Source: Paramecium pentaurelia
Lineage: Eukaryota; Ciliophora; Oligohymenophorea; Peniculida; Parameciidae
Direction of reading: 5' to 3'
Assembly: GCA_905183005.1 (NCBI GenBank)
Contig: CAJJDO010000024.1
Coordinates: 249,083 to 313,082 of the forward strand
DNA: 64,000 bases
Positions within the stretch are counted from its first letter, which is position 1; each line of letters begins with the position of its first letter. The translations under genes and the position numbers were made by a program. Under the pieces are notes generated by a model, which saw only the letters and a list, made by a program, of their open reading frames with translations, did not search any database and was not told the DNA's origin. This document shows positions 1 through 11,641 of this stretch, one piece after another.

Positions 1-1441
1 ATTACCAACATGTAGGTATGTGATTCTATCCTTTATTAAACAACCTTATAGAAAATAAAATAGGTTAGAAAAGTCATCACTTAAATTGTTGACAAGTATT
101 TTGCTAATTTAAAGAATCAATACAATTTTGTAGCTAATGAATTAGTATAAATTCATTTAGCGCCAATAAAATAACAAATTTTCTAGTTAAGAAAAGATAT
201 TCCAAATTATGAAGAAACACAATATAATGAAGTTCTTGAAAGACATGAATAAATTAAAGATGATTTGCATTAATTACGCTCACTATTACCAAAAGAAATT
301 AATCTATAAATTACAAATTAATCATTATATGATATTAAAGACTCATTATATAAGCTAATATCATTGAAATTTAAAGGTATCCACTTTCTTCATTAAAAGA
401 TTAATTTAAAATAGTTCCAAGTACTTTTAGTGGTTTTAAATAATAAAAGAAGAATTTATTAACATTGAAAAGTAAGACTGGACATTTGAAGTTTTAAGAA
501 TAATAAAATAGTATATACACATTTAGGAATAACACTATTTATCATACTCATATAGATTACATTGATAACATCAAATAGTAAGAATTAATATTAAACGATG
601 ATAATTATAGACTTAATTATTGCAATTTAATAAATACCAATTAAAGCTTGTATTTTATAGGATAATTTTATTAAGATATTAATACTAAATAATTCAAAAT
701 AAGTCAAATGGTAACCAAATACAACAAATAAGAAAATAAAATAGAAATGATGTCAGAATTACCAATAAATAGTTATGGTGGATAGGCTATCAAACAAGGT
801 TAATTTATATATTATTGGGGAGGCTATATTGTGGTTGATAATGTATAGATTGGAAACAAGAAAGGTTTCAAGTATGAAATAACCAATTTTAGATTAGGTA
901 CTTAATTAATGGGAATAAGTGGGAATAAATTGAATCAATGAAATATCCAAGAATTAAAGGGTAGTGTTGTTTACTAGATGAAAAAATATGTATTACTGGT
1001 GGAATGATGAATCAATATTAAGGAAATGCATTAATTGAAATATTTAGTACAACCTAATAAAGATTTCTTGATCCAATTGAATTAGTCAATTCTTTTGTAT
1101 AATTTAATTATTAATTTTTATTAGTCTTATGTACCTTAAATCCTTGGATATTCATTTCCTATATCAAATTAAGAGATTTTTATTATGGGTGGCTATAATC
1201 AATTTGGAAATGATGGAAATGCTTAATTAATTAATTTATTTTTGAAAACTATTTAGAAGAATAGTAATGGTATTTAAAGAATATAAAATTTAAATTGTAC
1301 ATAACCGATTGTATATAAAATTATGTATTTTAGATATTCAAATAATAAATATACCTTATCAATTCTGAAGATAGAAAAATAGAATTCATCTAAATTAATG
1401 CAGATACTTTATAAGTTAAAAACATAATTCCAATATAATGA
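1..1441 (+). CDS. kelch-repeat protein, 5' end outside window
   Basis: The gene enters from the left edge and ends at TGA 1439-1441. The first 120 or so residues are helical and charged, likely a coiled coil, as in Paramecium B-box/kelch proteins. From about 760 on there are kelch-type blades: short Gly-Gly turns (SYGGQA, YWGGY, ITGGM, IMGGYNQF), each followed by a Trp or Phe strand. Introns fit at about 376-398, at 1098-1125 and at about 1311-1333. Between about 900 and 935 the frame shifts by one base beside a duplicated GGGAATAA-type stretch, and I found no intron that repairs it. The role is probably a protein-binding beta-propeller; the partner is unknown. The kelch identity is fairly secure, the exon model less so. 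Confidence 0.6.
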
Positions 1442-2579
1442 ATATTATAGAATCATTGTTACTAAAATATTCTTTTAACCTTTCTTACATCTCCAAGAAA
1501 GATTTCTTTAGGAAATTTAGACTTTTATATCAATCTGTTCATTTTATTATTTTACAATCCAAAAGTAAATTGCATTATTTGTTCTTAATTAAAATGATTC
1601 AATTAACTAATGAATTTTTATGTTTCGATTGTTTTTTATTAGAAATGAGTCATATTTCTTTGTTTATTTTTTTAACTCTGGCTATAATCAATTGATTTCT
1701 TTAAATCTCTTATGAAAATTGGTGAATCACCTATGTCAACTACAAGGGCTATCTATTCAATATTAATATTACTTTTTCTAGTTTTTTTTATTAATATGAT
1801 TAAGCTCTTTATCTTAATTTTGAATAATAAGCAGTCATTAAATCAGATTTTTGACTTTAGATTTCTAATTGATATTTAGATCTTATTAATTCAGTATTTA
1901 CTCTTTAGTTTGATTCTGATTTATTTTTAATTTAGTGGACATCAAATGAATTATTGTCAAAATTATGAGAATAGTCAAAGACCTAGGATTCTAAAGAAAT
2001 ATTGATTATTATAAAGTGTTTATACCTGGAATGAGAGATATTTTTTTATGGTTAGACTTTTTATTTGAATATACATCTTTATTGAGTTCTAAATTTTACT
2101 CAATTGATTTATAACGATTCTTATTTCCTGTTAAGATGAATCTATAATAATGATTATTATTCATAATTTTAATATCGTTTTCAATTTGAACCATTTAAAT
2201 AATATGCATTTAAATTCTGATACTATAGATTGATAATTAGAAAATCATTCTTACTATTTTAAATCAAATCATCAATTACTCTTGGTAGAATATTACATGA
2301 ATAGAATTATATTCAAATGATTCTTCATTTAAAAAAATTTCAAGCATCATCTAGTATAATAAATTGGCTTAAAATACAATAATAAGACTAATCAAGGGCA
2401 AATAATTAAATAACTTAAATATATAATAATTATTTAGAGAATATAAAAAATAAGGAATTATTCTAATAGATGAAATTTGTAAGATATCATTTATTTTTAA
2501 TAGAGAATTTAGACTATTTCTAAAATAGTGAAAAAAATGTAAAAAAACTATCAGAATAATGATTAAATATGTATTTTTA
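1442..2579. other. intergenic, with possible kelch remnant
   Basis: No convincing gene. Around 1670-1700 one frame reads SGYNQL, echoing the GYNQF blade of the upstream gene, but TGA stops follow at once, so this could be a decayed blade or chance. The rest is A+T-rich without sustained coding composition. Confidence 0.4.
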
Positions 2580-4741
2580 TCATTTTACTTTCATTAAATG
2601 AATAGCTTATTATTTTTTCTTTTTAATAGCTTCATTGATTTTAGCATCAGAATCAGGTTTCTTTTATAGATTAAATAACATAGGAGACATCTTCAAAAAT
2701 GCAACATTATTTTAATTAATGGCTTCAAAATCTTCAAATATTTTAAGAGAAATGGATGTCTTGATAGAATCATCTAAATTATTAATATATTTTAACTTTC
2801 TTTTTTATCCCCAAAAGATGGTTCATCACTCTTATTTTTCTTATCAACCCATCTTACGCTTTTTTAATCTGCTCCTCCTTCACCACCAGTATTCGAATGT
2901 ATTGCACTTTTATTTCTATTTTTTAGAGTTTGACTCTTAAAGTTTGTAAATTATTATTATTTACTATTAGCTGATTTATTTCTCATTGATTATTTCATTT
3001 TATCATCTAATTGTTTAATTAATAGTATTACTGTTTGATTTTATTGACATAATGGATCTTTGAGTTTTTACTGTTTTTTAACTATTACGATGATAAAAAG
3101 ATTTTAAATCATTAGTATGATAAGAGAAATCATTATTAAAATCAGGTTATGATCCATCAACTGAATTATAATGGCTATAATGAGACTTCTTCATTGTTTA
3201 ATAGGAATTCCTTCTTTCTAATTCAGAATCTAAAATTATATAATGGATATATAACCTGCTTATTATTCATATTCATTTGAAGTATGAATTAGAATCCATT
3301 CATTTTTAAGTACATCAGCACAAGTATATCTATCAGCAGGTTTTCTAGCCAACATTTTCTTTAACAAATGTTTACATTCACTACTAATATCATTCCATAC
3401 TGATTTCATAAAACTGATTTCACATTTTCTATTATCTTCCAAAACTGCTTAATAATTTTTACCTTTAAAACATGAGATCCCAGATATTAACTATAATAAT
3501 AATACAAAAGATTCATACTGAATAAAAGATGACTCCAACTGAAAATACATCTCCTTTATCTGTATATGGGAATAATTTGAAAATCTCAGGGGGAATATAA
3601 CCAGGAGTTCCTGCTTTAGATACTAATTCTTTATGATTTATAGGTTCTGCAAATCCAAAATCAACTAATTTAATTATATATTGATCTCTTGATTTCATCA
3701 TAATATTTTCTAATTTTAAATCTCTATGTACAAATTCATTTCTAAATAATTATTCTATTATTATACATATGCATCTCATGCAATGCTTCACATACACCTT
3801 TTAACATAATAGCAGCATATTTTTCAGGGATTTTCTTCTTTTCCTTTATCAAATTATACAAATCTCCATCTGAAACTAATTCCATGATTAGTATTAATTT
3901 CTCTTTTTCTTAAATAACATCGTATAATCGAATTATACCAGGATGAATAACTTTACGTAAAACCATGATTTCATTTTTTATCATAAGCTCAGCTTTAATA
4001 AGGAACAAATGGTACCACAAATTTAGATTTATGTTATGATTGTTCAAATGTCTCCTTAAAATATGTTTTAGCTGCAAACATTTACTCATTAGATAAGTTC
4101 TTAACTTTATACACCTATTAATCATATTTATTAATTACAGATGCAAAGGAACCTTTTCCAAGTAATTCCATTTAAGTATATAATTTATCCATTCCAGAAA
4201 CTATGCAATAATCTTTGAGATGATTGAAAAATTCAAGAGTTAATTAAATTTTTCCATCAAATATTGATATAGAGAGTCCTTAATACTTTTCGATTTAAAC
4301 AATAAGTAACGAATCTTTCTTGCTTTTTTATTCTAAGAGATGAACTACATAATCCATAGTAATTTATAAATATCCTTTTGCTACTTTATCAGATTCCTTA
4401 TTTATATTTAAATGAGAAACCTTTTTATAGTAACTAAGTGTTCCATCTTTACTTAATTTGAAAAAATAACCTTTGGTTTACTTTTTCTTTTTTCCCACTC
4501 TTAACATTATAGCCTAAAATCTTAGATCCTCTTTATTAGGATAAACATTTTTGCAATTTTTTCTATCCCAAAATCTCGTTTAATTGACTAGTGCAGGTTA
4601 GGGAGCAAAAAATGGCCATACAACTTCTGGTTCAATTTAATGTTTTATTGGACTTGATTATTTAACTTATTTCAAGGGCTTATCATTTTTTATTGCAGAT
4701 CCTTGTGTTTAAGTTTTAAGTTAAGTAGCTTCACCTTTCAT
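2580..4741 (-). CDS. serine/threonine protein kinase with N-terminal PH-like region
   Basis: The N-terminal 150 or so residues look like a pleckstrin-homology fold (strands around GYFFKLSKDGTLSYY). The kinase domain follows: glycine loop GKGSFASV, AAK, catalytic HRDLKLEN, magnesium site DFGFAEP, and a PPE in place of APE. The C-terminal tail is rich in Ser, Asn and Lys and was recovered only by splicing several 23-28 base introns (gttatat...tttag, gtaatac...attag, gttaaaa...tttag). The stop is TGA at 2582-2580. I chose ATG 4741 (MKGEAT); an in-frame ATG at 4774 would add 11 residues. Exon sums do not close exactly, so one intron is probably mis-set. Likely a signalling kinase of the CaMK/AGC-like group; the substrate cannot be told. 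Confidence 0.82.
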
Positions 4742-5084
4742 TTTTTAATTTAATAATAATATTATAGTACTCATATATTCAATTTATATTCCAAAATTTC
4801 ACACTTAAATTGATTCTAATCTCCTTATAAATATATTATTACTGTAAGATCTTAAAAAAATTATTGTTGTTTAAAAATTCAAATTAAACTAAAATTTTTA
4901 ATTTATTCATTTTCAAAAATCTTGTATTAATGTATTCTTAAGTAAATCTTCATTTAGATAATAAATATATATAATTATTTATTTTTCTTTAAAAATTATA
5001 TTTATTTCATATATTGTAATTATTTTCAAATAAAACAATCTCTATTTTATTGAATTTTTTATTAATGTTTATATAATTTTTATT
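4742..5084. promoter_or_regulatory. divergent intergenic region
   Basis: About 340 bases of very A+T-rich sequence lie between the kinase (leftward) and the coiled-coil gene (rightward). Both promoters should lie here. No specific motif could be singled out. Confidence 0.4.
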
Positions 5085-6650
5085 ATGAAAGGAGACGTTG
5101 AATAATCAAAATTGTAGATTCGATTAGATCATGTCAGAGTTCCATCATATTTAAGGTTGATTGAGGAAACTGAACAAATATATGTAAATATACTTAAAAC
5201 TCTTCAAAACATCTAAATCAAAGATATTTAAGTAAAATCACTAATTTGATGTTTTAGGATCTATTTTATATACTTAAACCAACTTAACAACTTTATAATT
5301 CTGTTTGTGGTTTATTATGCTTTGTAGCTGGAGTTGATAAATCTATCACAACTGACTATTTGTTTTTATAATAGAGAGATTGGGTAGCTAGTTAGAGTCA
5401 ATTCTGTAAAAGTTATGAATAAATAAATGCAATTTTATCTAATGTGTAATATAATCTGATAAAAAAGAAGATCAATATTTCTAATATTAAAGAAGCTCAG
5501 AAGTATTATAAAGAAGAATTAAAAGTTTAAGTTAATTCAGTATCAGATAAACTTGAAAAGATTTTGACTTTGTCAATTAATTATTATACTTCATTCTATA
5601 AGATAATCAAACTCAATTAAAAGTATGAGTTACAATCAAAGACACCTCAAGAAAAGAGTTCAGATGAATTAAAGTCTTATATGTTATCAAAATTAAACAA
5701 TAATTTTTAAGATGATGAATCAGAAAGTAAAGTTGAAGAAGAAACTTAAATATAAAATGAATTAGTTTAATAAATACCACCTACTCCTAAGGATTAACCT
5801 ACTCCCTTTAAAATGTTGAGTAGATTTAAAGATTTTAGTTCTTATTAAAAAGGCATTACTGAAGATTAAAAAACATCAAAAAGTCCAAAATTACCAAGTT
5901 ATTCAACTACTTCAAAAAAGTAATATTACTAATCTAAATCCCCTTTATAAAGTTATAATAAACAGTAGGAGGTAAATAACCCTAAAAATGAGTATATGAG
6001 CTTTTAAGATAATGTAAGTGTTAAGAGTTTCTAAACTTAACCTTAAGAGTAATTCAATAGTCCAAAGAATAATTAAACTAATAAAACTGTCTAACAAAAA
6101 TCTTCATAATCTAAATCTCCTGTAGTTGCTATTAGATAGAAAGAAATTTAGAAGAAACATATTATTTAATTACCAGAAGCTCCAAATTTAAATAAAATAG
6201 TTGAATAAATACAGAGTAATGATCCTAATATTGAAAAATAATTAAAATAAGAATTAGATATGGTTTAAAAATAAATAAAAAAATTAGAAGCCACAAAAAA
6301 ATAATTAGAATGGCAAGATTAAAGATAAGTTATAATTTATCATTTATTTTTAGAGTAAGAAAATTAGAGACTAATATGAATAATAATATTTGAGTGAATA
6401 ATTAGAATAAAGTAAACAGTTCTTAGAAAATAGATAAAAATTTAAAGAAGAATAAAAAGAAAAATTAAAGAGTGAATTTAAAAAGTAGATTAAAATAAAG
6501 AATGAGGTTTAGGACTTCTAATAGTAAAGAGTTTGGAGTTTATTTAAAGAATTATAGAGAAGTATAATATAGAAAGAAGCATTACAAAAAGATGCTTTGT
6601 AGATGGAATAATTGGTTTGTATAAAAAATTAAGGAATTTAAAAATATTGA
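5085..6650 (+). CDS. Gln-rich coiled-coil protein
   Basis: About 504 residues from ATG 5085 to TGA 6648-6650. Two introns fit, gtaaaat...tttag near 5233-5258 and gttataa...tttag near 6328-6352, and the exons sum to whole codons. The first 200 residues are helical. The middle is Ser/Pro/Gln-rich with basic SPK-like sites (PPTPKDQP, SKSPL, SQSKSPV). The last 150 residues are a strong coiled coil full of Glu, Lys and Gln. Almost all Gln codons are TAA or TAG, so standard-code reading shatters the gene. I do not recognise the family; a cytoskeletal or basal-body role would be a guess from composition. Confidence 0.75.
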
Positions 6651-6686
6651 AAAATCTAAATAAATATTTTAAATAATTAATCATCA

Positions 6687-6937
6687 ATGGCCAAGTCTAA
6701 GAATGCAACAAGTCATCATAATGCCCGTAAACATCACAAAAATGGTATTAAGAAGCTTCCAAATCAAAGATATACATCATTGAATGGAGTAATTAATCTT
6801 ATAAAATAAAGTGCAATTAAAGATTCGCAAAAAATAGAAGATTTGCTATTAAGAATGATCCATCCATCAAAAAGAATAAGAGTCTTGAAACAAGATTGGC
6901 TAAGAGAAAGGCTGGCAAGAGCAAGAACATCCATTGA
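6687..6937 (+). CDS. RPL29: 60S ribosomal protein eL29
   Basis: A 75-residue basic protein starting MAKSKNATSHHNARKHHKNG and continuing IKKLPNQRYTSLNG. This is the signature N-terminus of eukaryotic L29 (yeast and human MAKSKNHT...). One 23-base intron (gtaatta...ataaag) follows SLNG, after which the protein reads QRFAKNRRFA, matching the conserved RNxRFAKK segment. It ends SKNIH-TGA at 6935-6937. It starts only 36 bases after the preceding stop. A component of the large ribosomal subunit; expression should be high and constitutive. Confidence 0.95.
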
Positions 6938-6996
6938 TCATGAAATACACATAAAATTATCATACATTAAATTGCTAAATTCATTTGTATAAAGTG

Positions 6997-8489
6997 TCAA
7001 ATATTGACAATTGATTTGTTATTATCAAATCCTAGTTTCTAATAGATCAAATTATTGGTTGAAATCAACACTTATTATCTTTCCATTAATTATTTAAAGT
7101 CATTTTTTAAGAGACTGAATTAATTAGTGATTTCTTCATTCAAACTATTCTCATCTTATTTAGTTTTATGTTATCTATGGGTCATTTTAAAATTAATTAA
7201 GGTTTATTTTAATCTAACTATTAATTAATGATGTTATTTTCTAGTCAAAGTTCCATTTCTAAAATAATATTTGAATTTATATTTTACTTATAACCAAGAG
7301 CAGCTTTTGCAGTAAGTATAATAACTAAAGCAGCTTCATGTTTAAGTTTTTCTCTCAAAGCAACTCTCTCTAAAACTGTAATTGCATGACCTTCTAATGA
7401 AGTAACCTTTAGAGATTCTATTAAAGTAACAACCATAACTGAAACTACAAAGATACCAAGAACACAAACTATAAAGATTACAAATCTGCCTAAATCAGTT
7501 CTAGTGTAGAAATCACCATAACCTACAGTGGTTATTGTAATAATAATATTCCATAAAGCATTTTAAAACACTCCTAAATTATTGCTTGTTGGATCATTTC
7601 TTGAGAGTGGTCTTTCACAAATTCTTACAGCATATCCAAAAATACATATTAAAGATATTAAAGCAATAAATAAGGCAGTGTATGGCATTGTTCTTAATAG
7701 AGATTTTGCCACAAACATATAATTAGATTCACAAGCATATAAATTACAAACTCTTTGTGTTCTGTTATTATACCAGAAAGTAAGAGTTAAGAGAGTTCTA
7801 TATAAGTAAATAACTCTGCAAATCATAATTAAAGCTAAGATTTCATTCACATGATAATAGGCTTCACTCCCTTAAATTGGATTGTAAAAGTTAACTCTAA
7901 TTCCTTTAGTAAATGGTAGAGGAACAATACAATAAACTGCTAATTCTATGAGCATTGGTAACCAATCATCAGTATGCCAGATTTAATCTCCAGGAGCCAT
8001 TGATTTTCTTGATTTCATCCATTCAATATGGGCTTAATAACGATAAACTGTTAAAAAAACCAATAGACATGATGATACAAATACTAACCATAATAACCAT
8101 AATGAAATCTAGAATTATCTTTAATATTACATCTTTCATAGGATCTTCATTAGTAAATTCTTCATATTCTAAATCATATTAGATAACACTAATTCCTAAT
8201 CCCATTAAATTGAATGCAAAACAAACCTACTCCATAAATAAAAATTTGTGAAAATACATTTTTGTCACCTATCAAATATTCCCAGATAATACTTTTCCAT
8301 CTTCCAATCCTCCTAATTATTAAGAATTTGCCATAAAAATTTCTGCAAGTGATATTTTATTTTAATCTGCTTTCCGTACCAATTGATCATTCTCTTATTA
8401 TCTTCTATTTTAGTTTTACTAATGAAAATAATAATCATTAATAATACATTGTTCATTTTGGCTGTTAAACCTCCAGTTCTTCCTTTCAT
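6997..8489 (-). CDS. SK-type calcium-activated potassium channel, copy 1
   Basis: About 462 residues after removing four introns (29, 24, 22 and 29 bases), which gives a whole codon number. Six membrane segments can be followed. The pore carries the potassium filter TVGYGDFYTRT, preceded by WNIIITIT. A helix-rich C-terminal tail (LTRKQHHQLIVRLK) lies where SK channels bind calmodulin. The true start is probably ATG 8489 (MKGRTGGLTAKMNN), reached through a 29-base intron; ATG 8334 (MANSQQLGGLEDGK) is an internal methionine. The S4-like segment is poor in positive charges, as expected for a channel gated by calcium and calmodulin and not by voltage. The stop is TGA 6999-6997. Same strand as copy 2, 108 bases downstream of it. 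Confidence 0.9.
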
Positions 8490-8597
8490 AGATATTATAT
8501 TTTTATATTATTATTATATTTCATATAGTTCCAAACTCAATTTTAATATTCAAATGTCACTATCTTTTCTTTGAGTAATGGAACCTACATAAAAATG

Positions 8598-9938
8598 TCA
8601 CTTCTTTTCTGATAAAATCAAATTCATCTTTTCCATCAATTATTTTGAAATTTTCTCTTATTATTCCAATTTCTCCATTAATAAACTCACATCCAAATTT
8701 TACTCATTTCTTAATTACTTTAGATCCAATCCAATATGGTTTATAATATTTTCAGTTTAATTGTCCATTCCAAATTTACTTTATTGTTGTAAAGCAAATC
8801 TAAAATTATGCATAGCTAATCTTAAATCTATCTCAATTTAATGCTATTTTTTTTCTGTCAATGTACCGTTTCTACAATTATTAATATTATATTTACCTCC
8901 ATCTATATGCTTGTTACATACTTAATTTAATCACTTAAGCTGCTTCGTTTTTGACTATTTATCTTAAACGAATCCTTTCTAAAAGAGACATAGTCTAATT
9001 CTCGATTGGAGTAGCTTTAAGTGATTCTATGAAAGTCACAATCATGACAGACAATAAGAATATTCCCACTATACACACAATTATAACTACAAATCTGCCT
9101 AAATCTGTTCTAGGATAGTAGTCTCCATAACCAACAAATGTTATTGTTATAATAATACACCAAACACTATTATAATATACTCCTAAATTATCAATTATAT
9201 CATTAACTCTTGTCAATGGTCTTTCACATATTCTTAATTGATAGCCAAATACAAAAATAAGGGATAATAACATTAAAAATTAGGTTAGGTAAGGTGATGT
9301 TTTTAAAAGAGATTTTATCACAAACAAATAGTTATGTTCACAAGAATAGAAATCGCAAACTCTTAATGTTCTATTGCTGGACCAAAATGTCAATGTTAAG
9401 ACAGTCCTATAGAGATAGACAACTCTAATGACCATTAAGAGTGTAAGCATTTCATTGATATGATAATAAGCTTCTGCTCCTTAAGCAACATTATAAAATG
9501 AAATCCTCATAGTCTCTGTGAATGATAATGGTATTAGACAATACACTATAATCTCTATTATCATGTAGAAGTTTTCATTGATATCATAGAATTTTTCTCT
9601 TGGTCCAATTACTCCTCTTGACTTTAACCATTAGATTTTTGTCTAATAACGATAAAATGTAAAGTATATCAATAGAATAGTTGAACCAGCTATCATCCAT
9701 AATAGCCATTATGAAATCTAATTTATATGTTTTCTATACATCTCTAAATGGATCATCTGAATCATATTCTTCAAATTCCAATTCATATTAGATTGCTCCT
9801 AAAAATATCCCAACAAGGTTGAACACAAAACAAACCTGCTCCATGAATTCAAATTTTAGAAAATAAAGATTTGTAACCTAGTTGTAGAAGTAAACATACT
9901 CTTCCATCCTCTAAACCCTTAGGTCCTATTATTTTCAT
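8598..9938 (-). CDS. SK-type calcium-activated potassium channel, copy 2
   Basis: About 423 residues after three introns (22, 22 and 25 bases); the frame closes. It aligns with copy 1 along its length: LEDGRV near the start, EQVCFVFNLVGIF, AYYHINEML, FGYQLRICERPL, then the pore. The filter reads FVGYGDYYPRT, with Phe where copy 1 and most potassium channels have Thr. The tail keeps the calmodulin-binding-like helix (LTEKKQHQIEIDLRLAM). It starts at ATG 9938 (MKIIGPKGLEDGR) and stops at TGA 8600-8598. The two channels are a tandem duplication in the same orientation that has had time to diverge. Confidence 0.9.
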
Positions 9939-9966
9939 TTTTAATTATATATCAAAAATAATCTTA

Positions 9967-11541
9967 TCATTTTTTATTAACACATTCATAAATCATATCA
10001 AGTTTCTAAATCAAAGCAATCTAATAATTACTAACAGCTGTAATAAGTTTAATAACTTATCCTAATGCCTATGAATTATTATTAAACATTTGAATCATTT
10101 CGAATTAATTTGGTATTTATTATATCTTATCCATGTATTTTTATTATACAGAACCTTAAATTATATGATTAGATTGTATATAAATGGGATTTAATTCAGA
10201 ATCATTTTAAAATTAAAGTTCTTTATTCTGATATTTTGATGAAGATTAATTAATAGAATTAGATAAATTATTTTGTGTCATTGAATGAGAAGTACAATTT
10301 ACACCCATAGAATATGAATGTTTCTGTTATTATTTTATTGATTCTATAGCTGAATTATAATCTGTATTTTCATGTGGTTAAGTCTAAAATTAATGTTAAT
10401 TATTTGATGTCTTAATTTCAACCTATTACTTTTATTTATTAGACTATTCATGAGATTATGAAGTAGAATTCATTATTTATCCATCTTTTTGATACCCTTC
10501 TGATAAATTTGATTCTGATTATTATTAATTTATATAAAGAGAATTTTAATCCTATTTTTATTAAACATTATATTAGAGTTAATTTTATTTTGTAAGATTC
10601 ATTTATATAATATTCTATTTCTACTCAGATTATTTTATAATTCCATTTTAGAATTTCTAATTTTATCCAATTTCAAATAATTTTTATTATATGGGATTCT
10701 TTATCTTTTTCTTTCTTAGATGAGTCAGATCTTATAAAGTTTATTGTTTATCATTTATATTAAATTTTATTTATTTTTAATTTGTTTCCTTTTTTGAATT
10801 TTTAATTATTTAATTTTACTAATTAGCCTAATCATTAATAAAAATTAAGGATTTACTTTGCTATTCATTATTTGGTTATTCTATTAATTTTATTTAACTT
10901 ATTCCTTATTAATCTTTTTCTTTTTCCAAACGTATTAAATTTTTATTTTATTTATTTTATTATTTTAATATTTCTAATTATTCTTAATTATTATCCATAT
11001 TTTAAGATATACTAATATTATCATTTTACATATTTGATAGTTCTTTTATAAGTTAATTTATATTCTTATTTTCTTAGGTTATACAATCTTCATATGATAT
11101 TTATTATGATTATTTGAAAATTAAATTAATTTACTTTTTTTAATTCTTTTCAATTATTTTATCTGTGTAACTTTATTTATTTTTATCAATAATTTTCTTT
11201 TATTTTGAGACCTAATTATCTTTTAAATCAATTGATGATTACTTGAATGATGTATTTATTTATTTTTACTAAATATCTTCTTCCTTAACTTAATTTTATT
11301 AATTTATTAATTCTTTGTTTTTCATATTGCTTCCAATAAGTTAACATTCTGTTTCTTCAATAGTTGATAAATCAATTTGAAAATCTTATTCAACTCTTTC
11401 TTCCAACCATAGACGTATTGTTTATAATGGGATTTTAAGTATATAGCTCACATATTTAATATCTACTTCATCTGGATTGTCTCCCAATTTATCAAATGCA
11501 GATAGTTTTAAATCTATTTCACTTTAAGTTTATAAATTCAT
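9967..11541 (-). CDS. Gln/Asn/Ser-rich protein, intronless
   Basis: One uninterrupted frame of 524 residues. The first 60 residues are ordered (SAFDKLGDNPDEVDIKY, then ILKIPLQTIRLWLEER) and the pattern resembles a small helix-turn-helix, though I cannot assign a family. Nearly all the rest is low-complexity Gln/Asn/Ser/Lys. A last helical stretch ends NYQIALIQKLDMIYECVNKK. The stop at 9969-9967 lies 28 bases from the start of SK copy 2. The start at 11541 faces the VASt gene across about 100 bases, so the two may share a promoter region. Function unknown. Confidence 0.7.
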
Positions 11542-11641
11542 CAGAATATTTTGATTAATATTTTTTGGGTTTGTGAAGTACTTTTCAAATTATAAACATG
11601 AGAAATTGTCTTAATTTTTTTGTTTTTTATTATATATTAAT

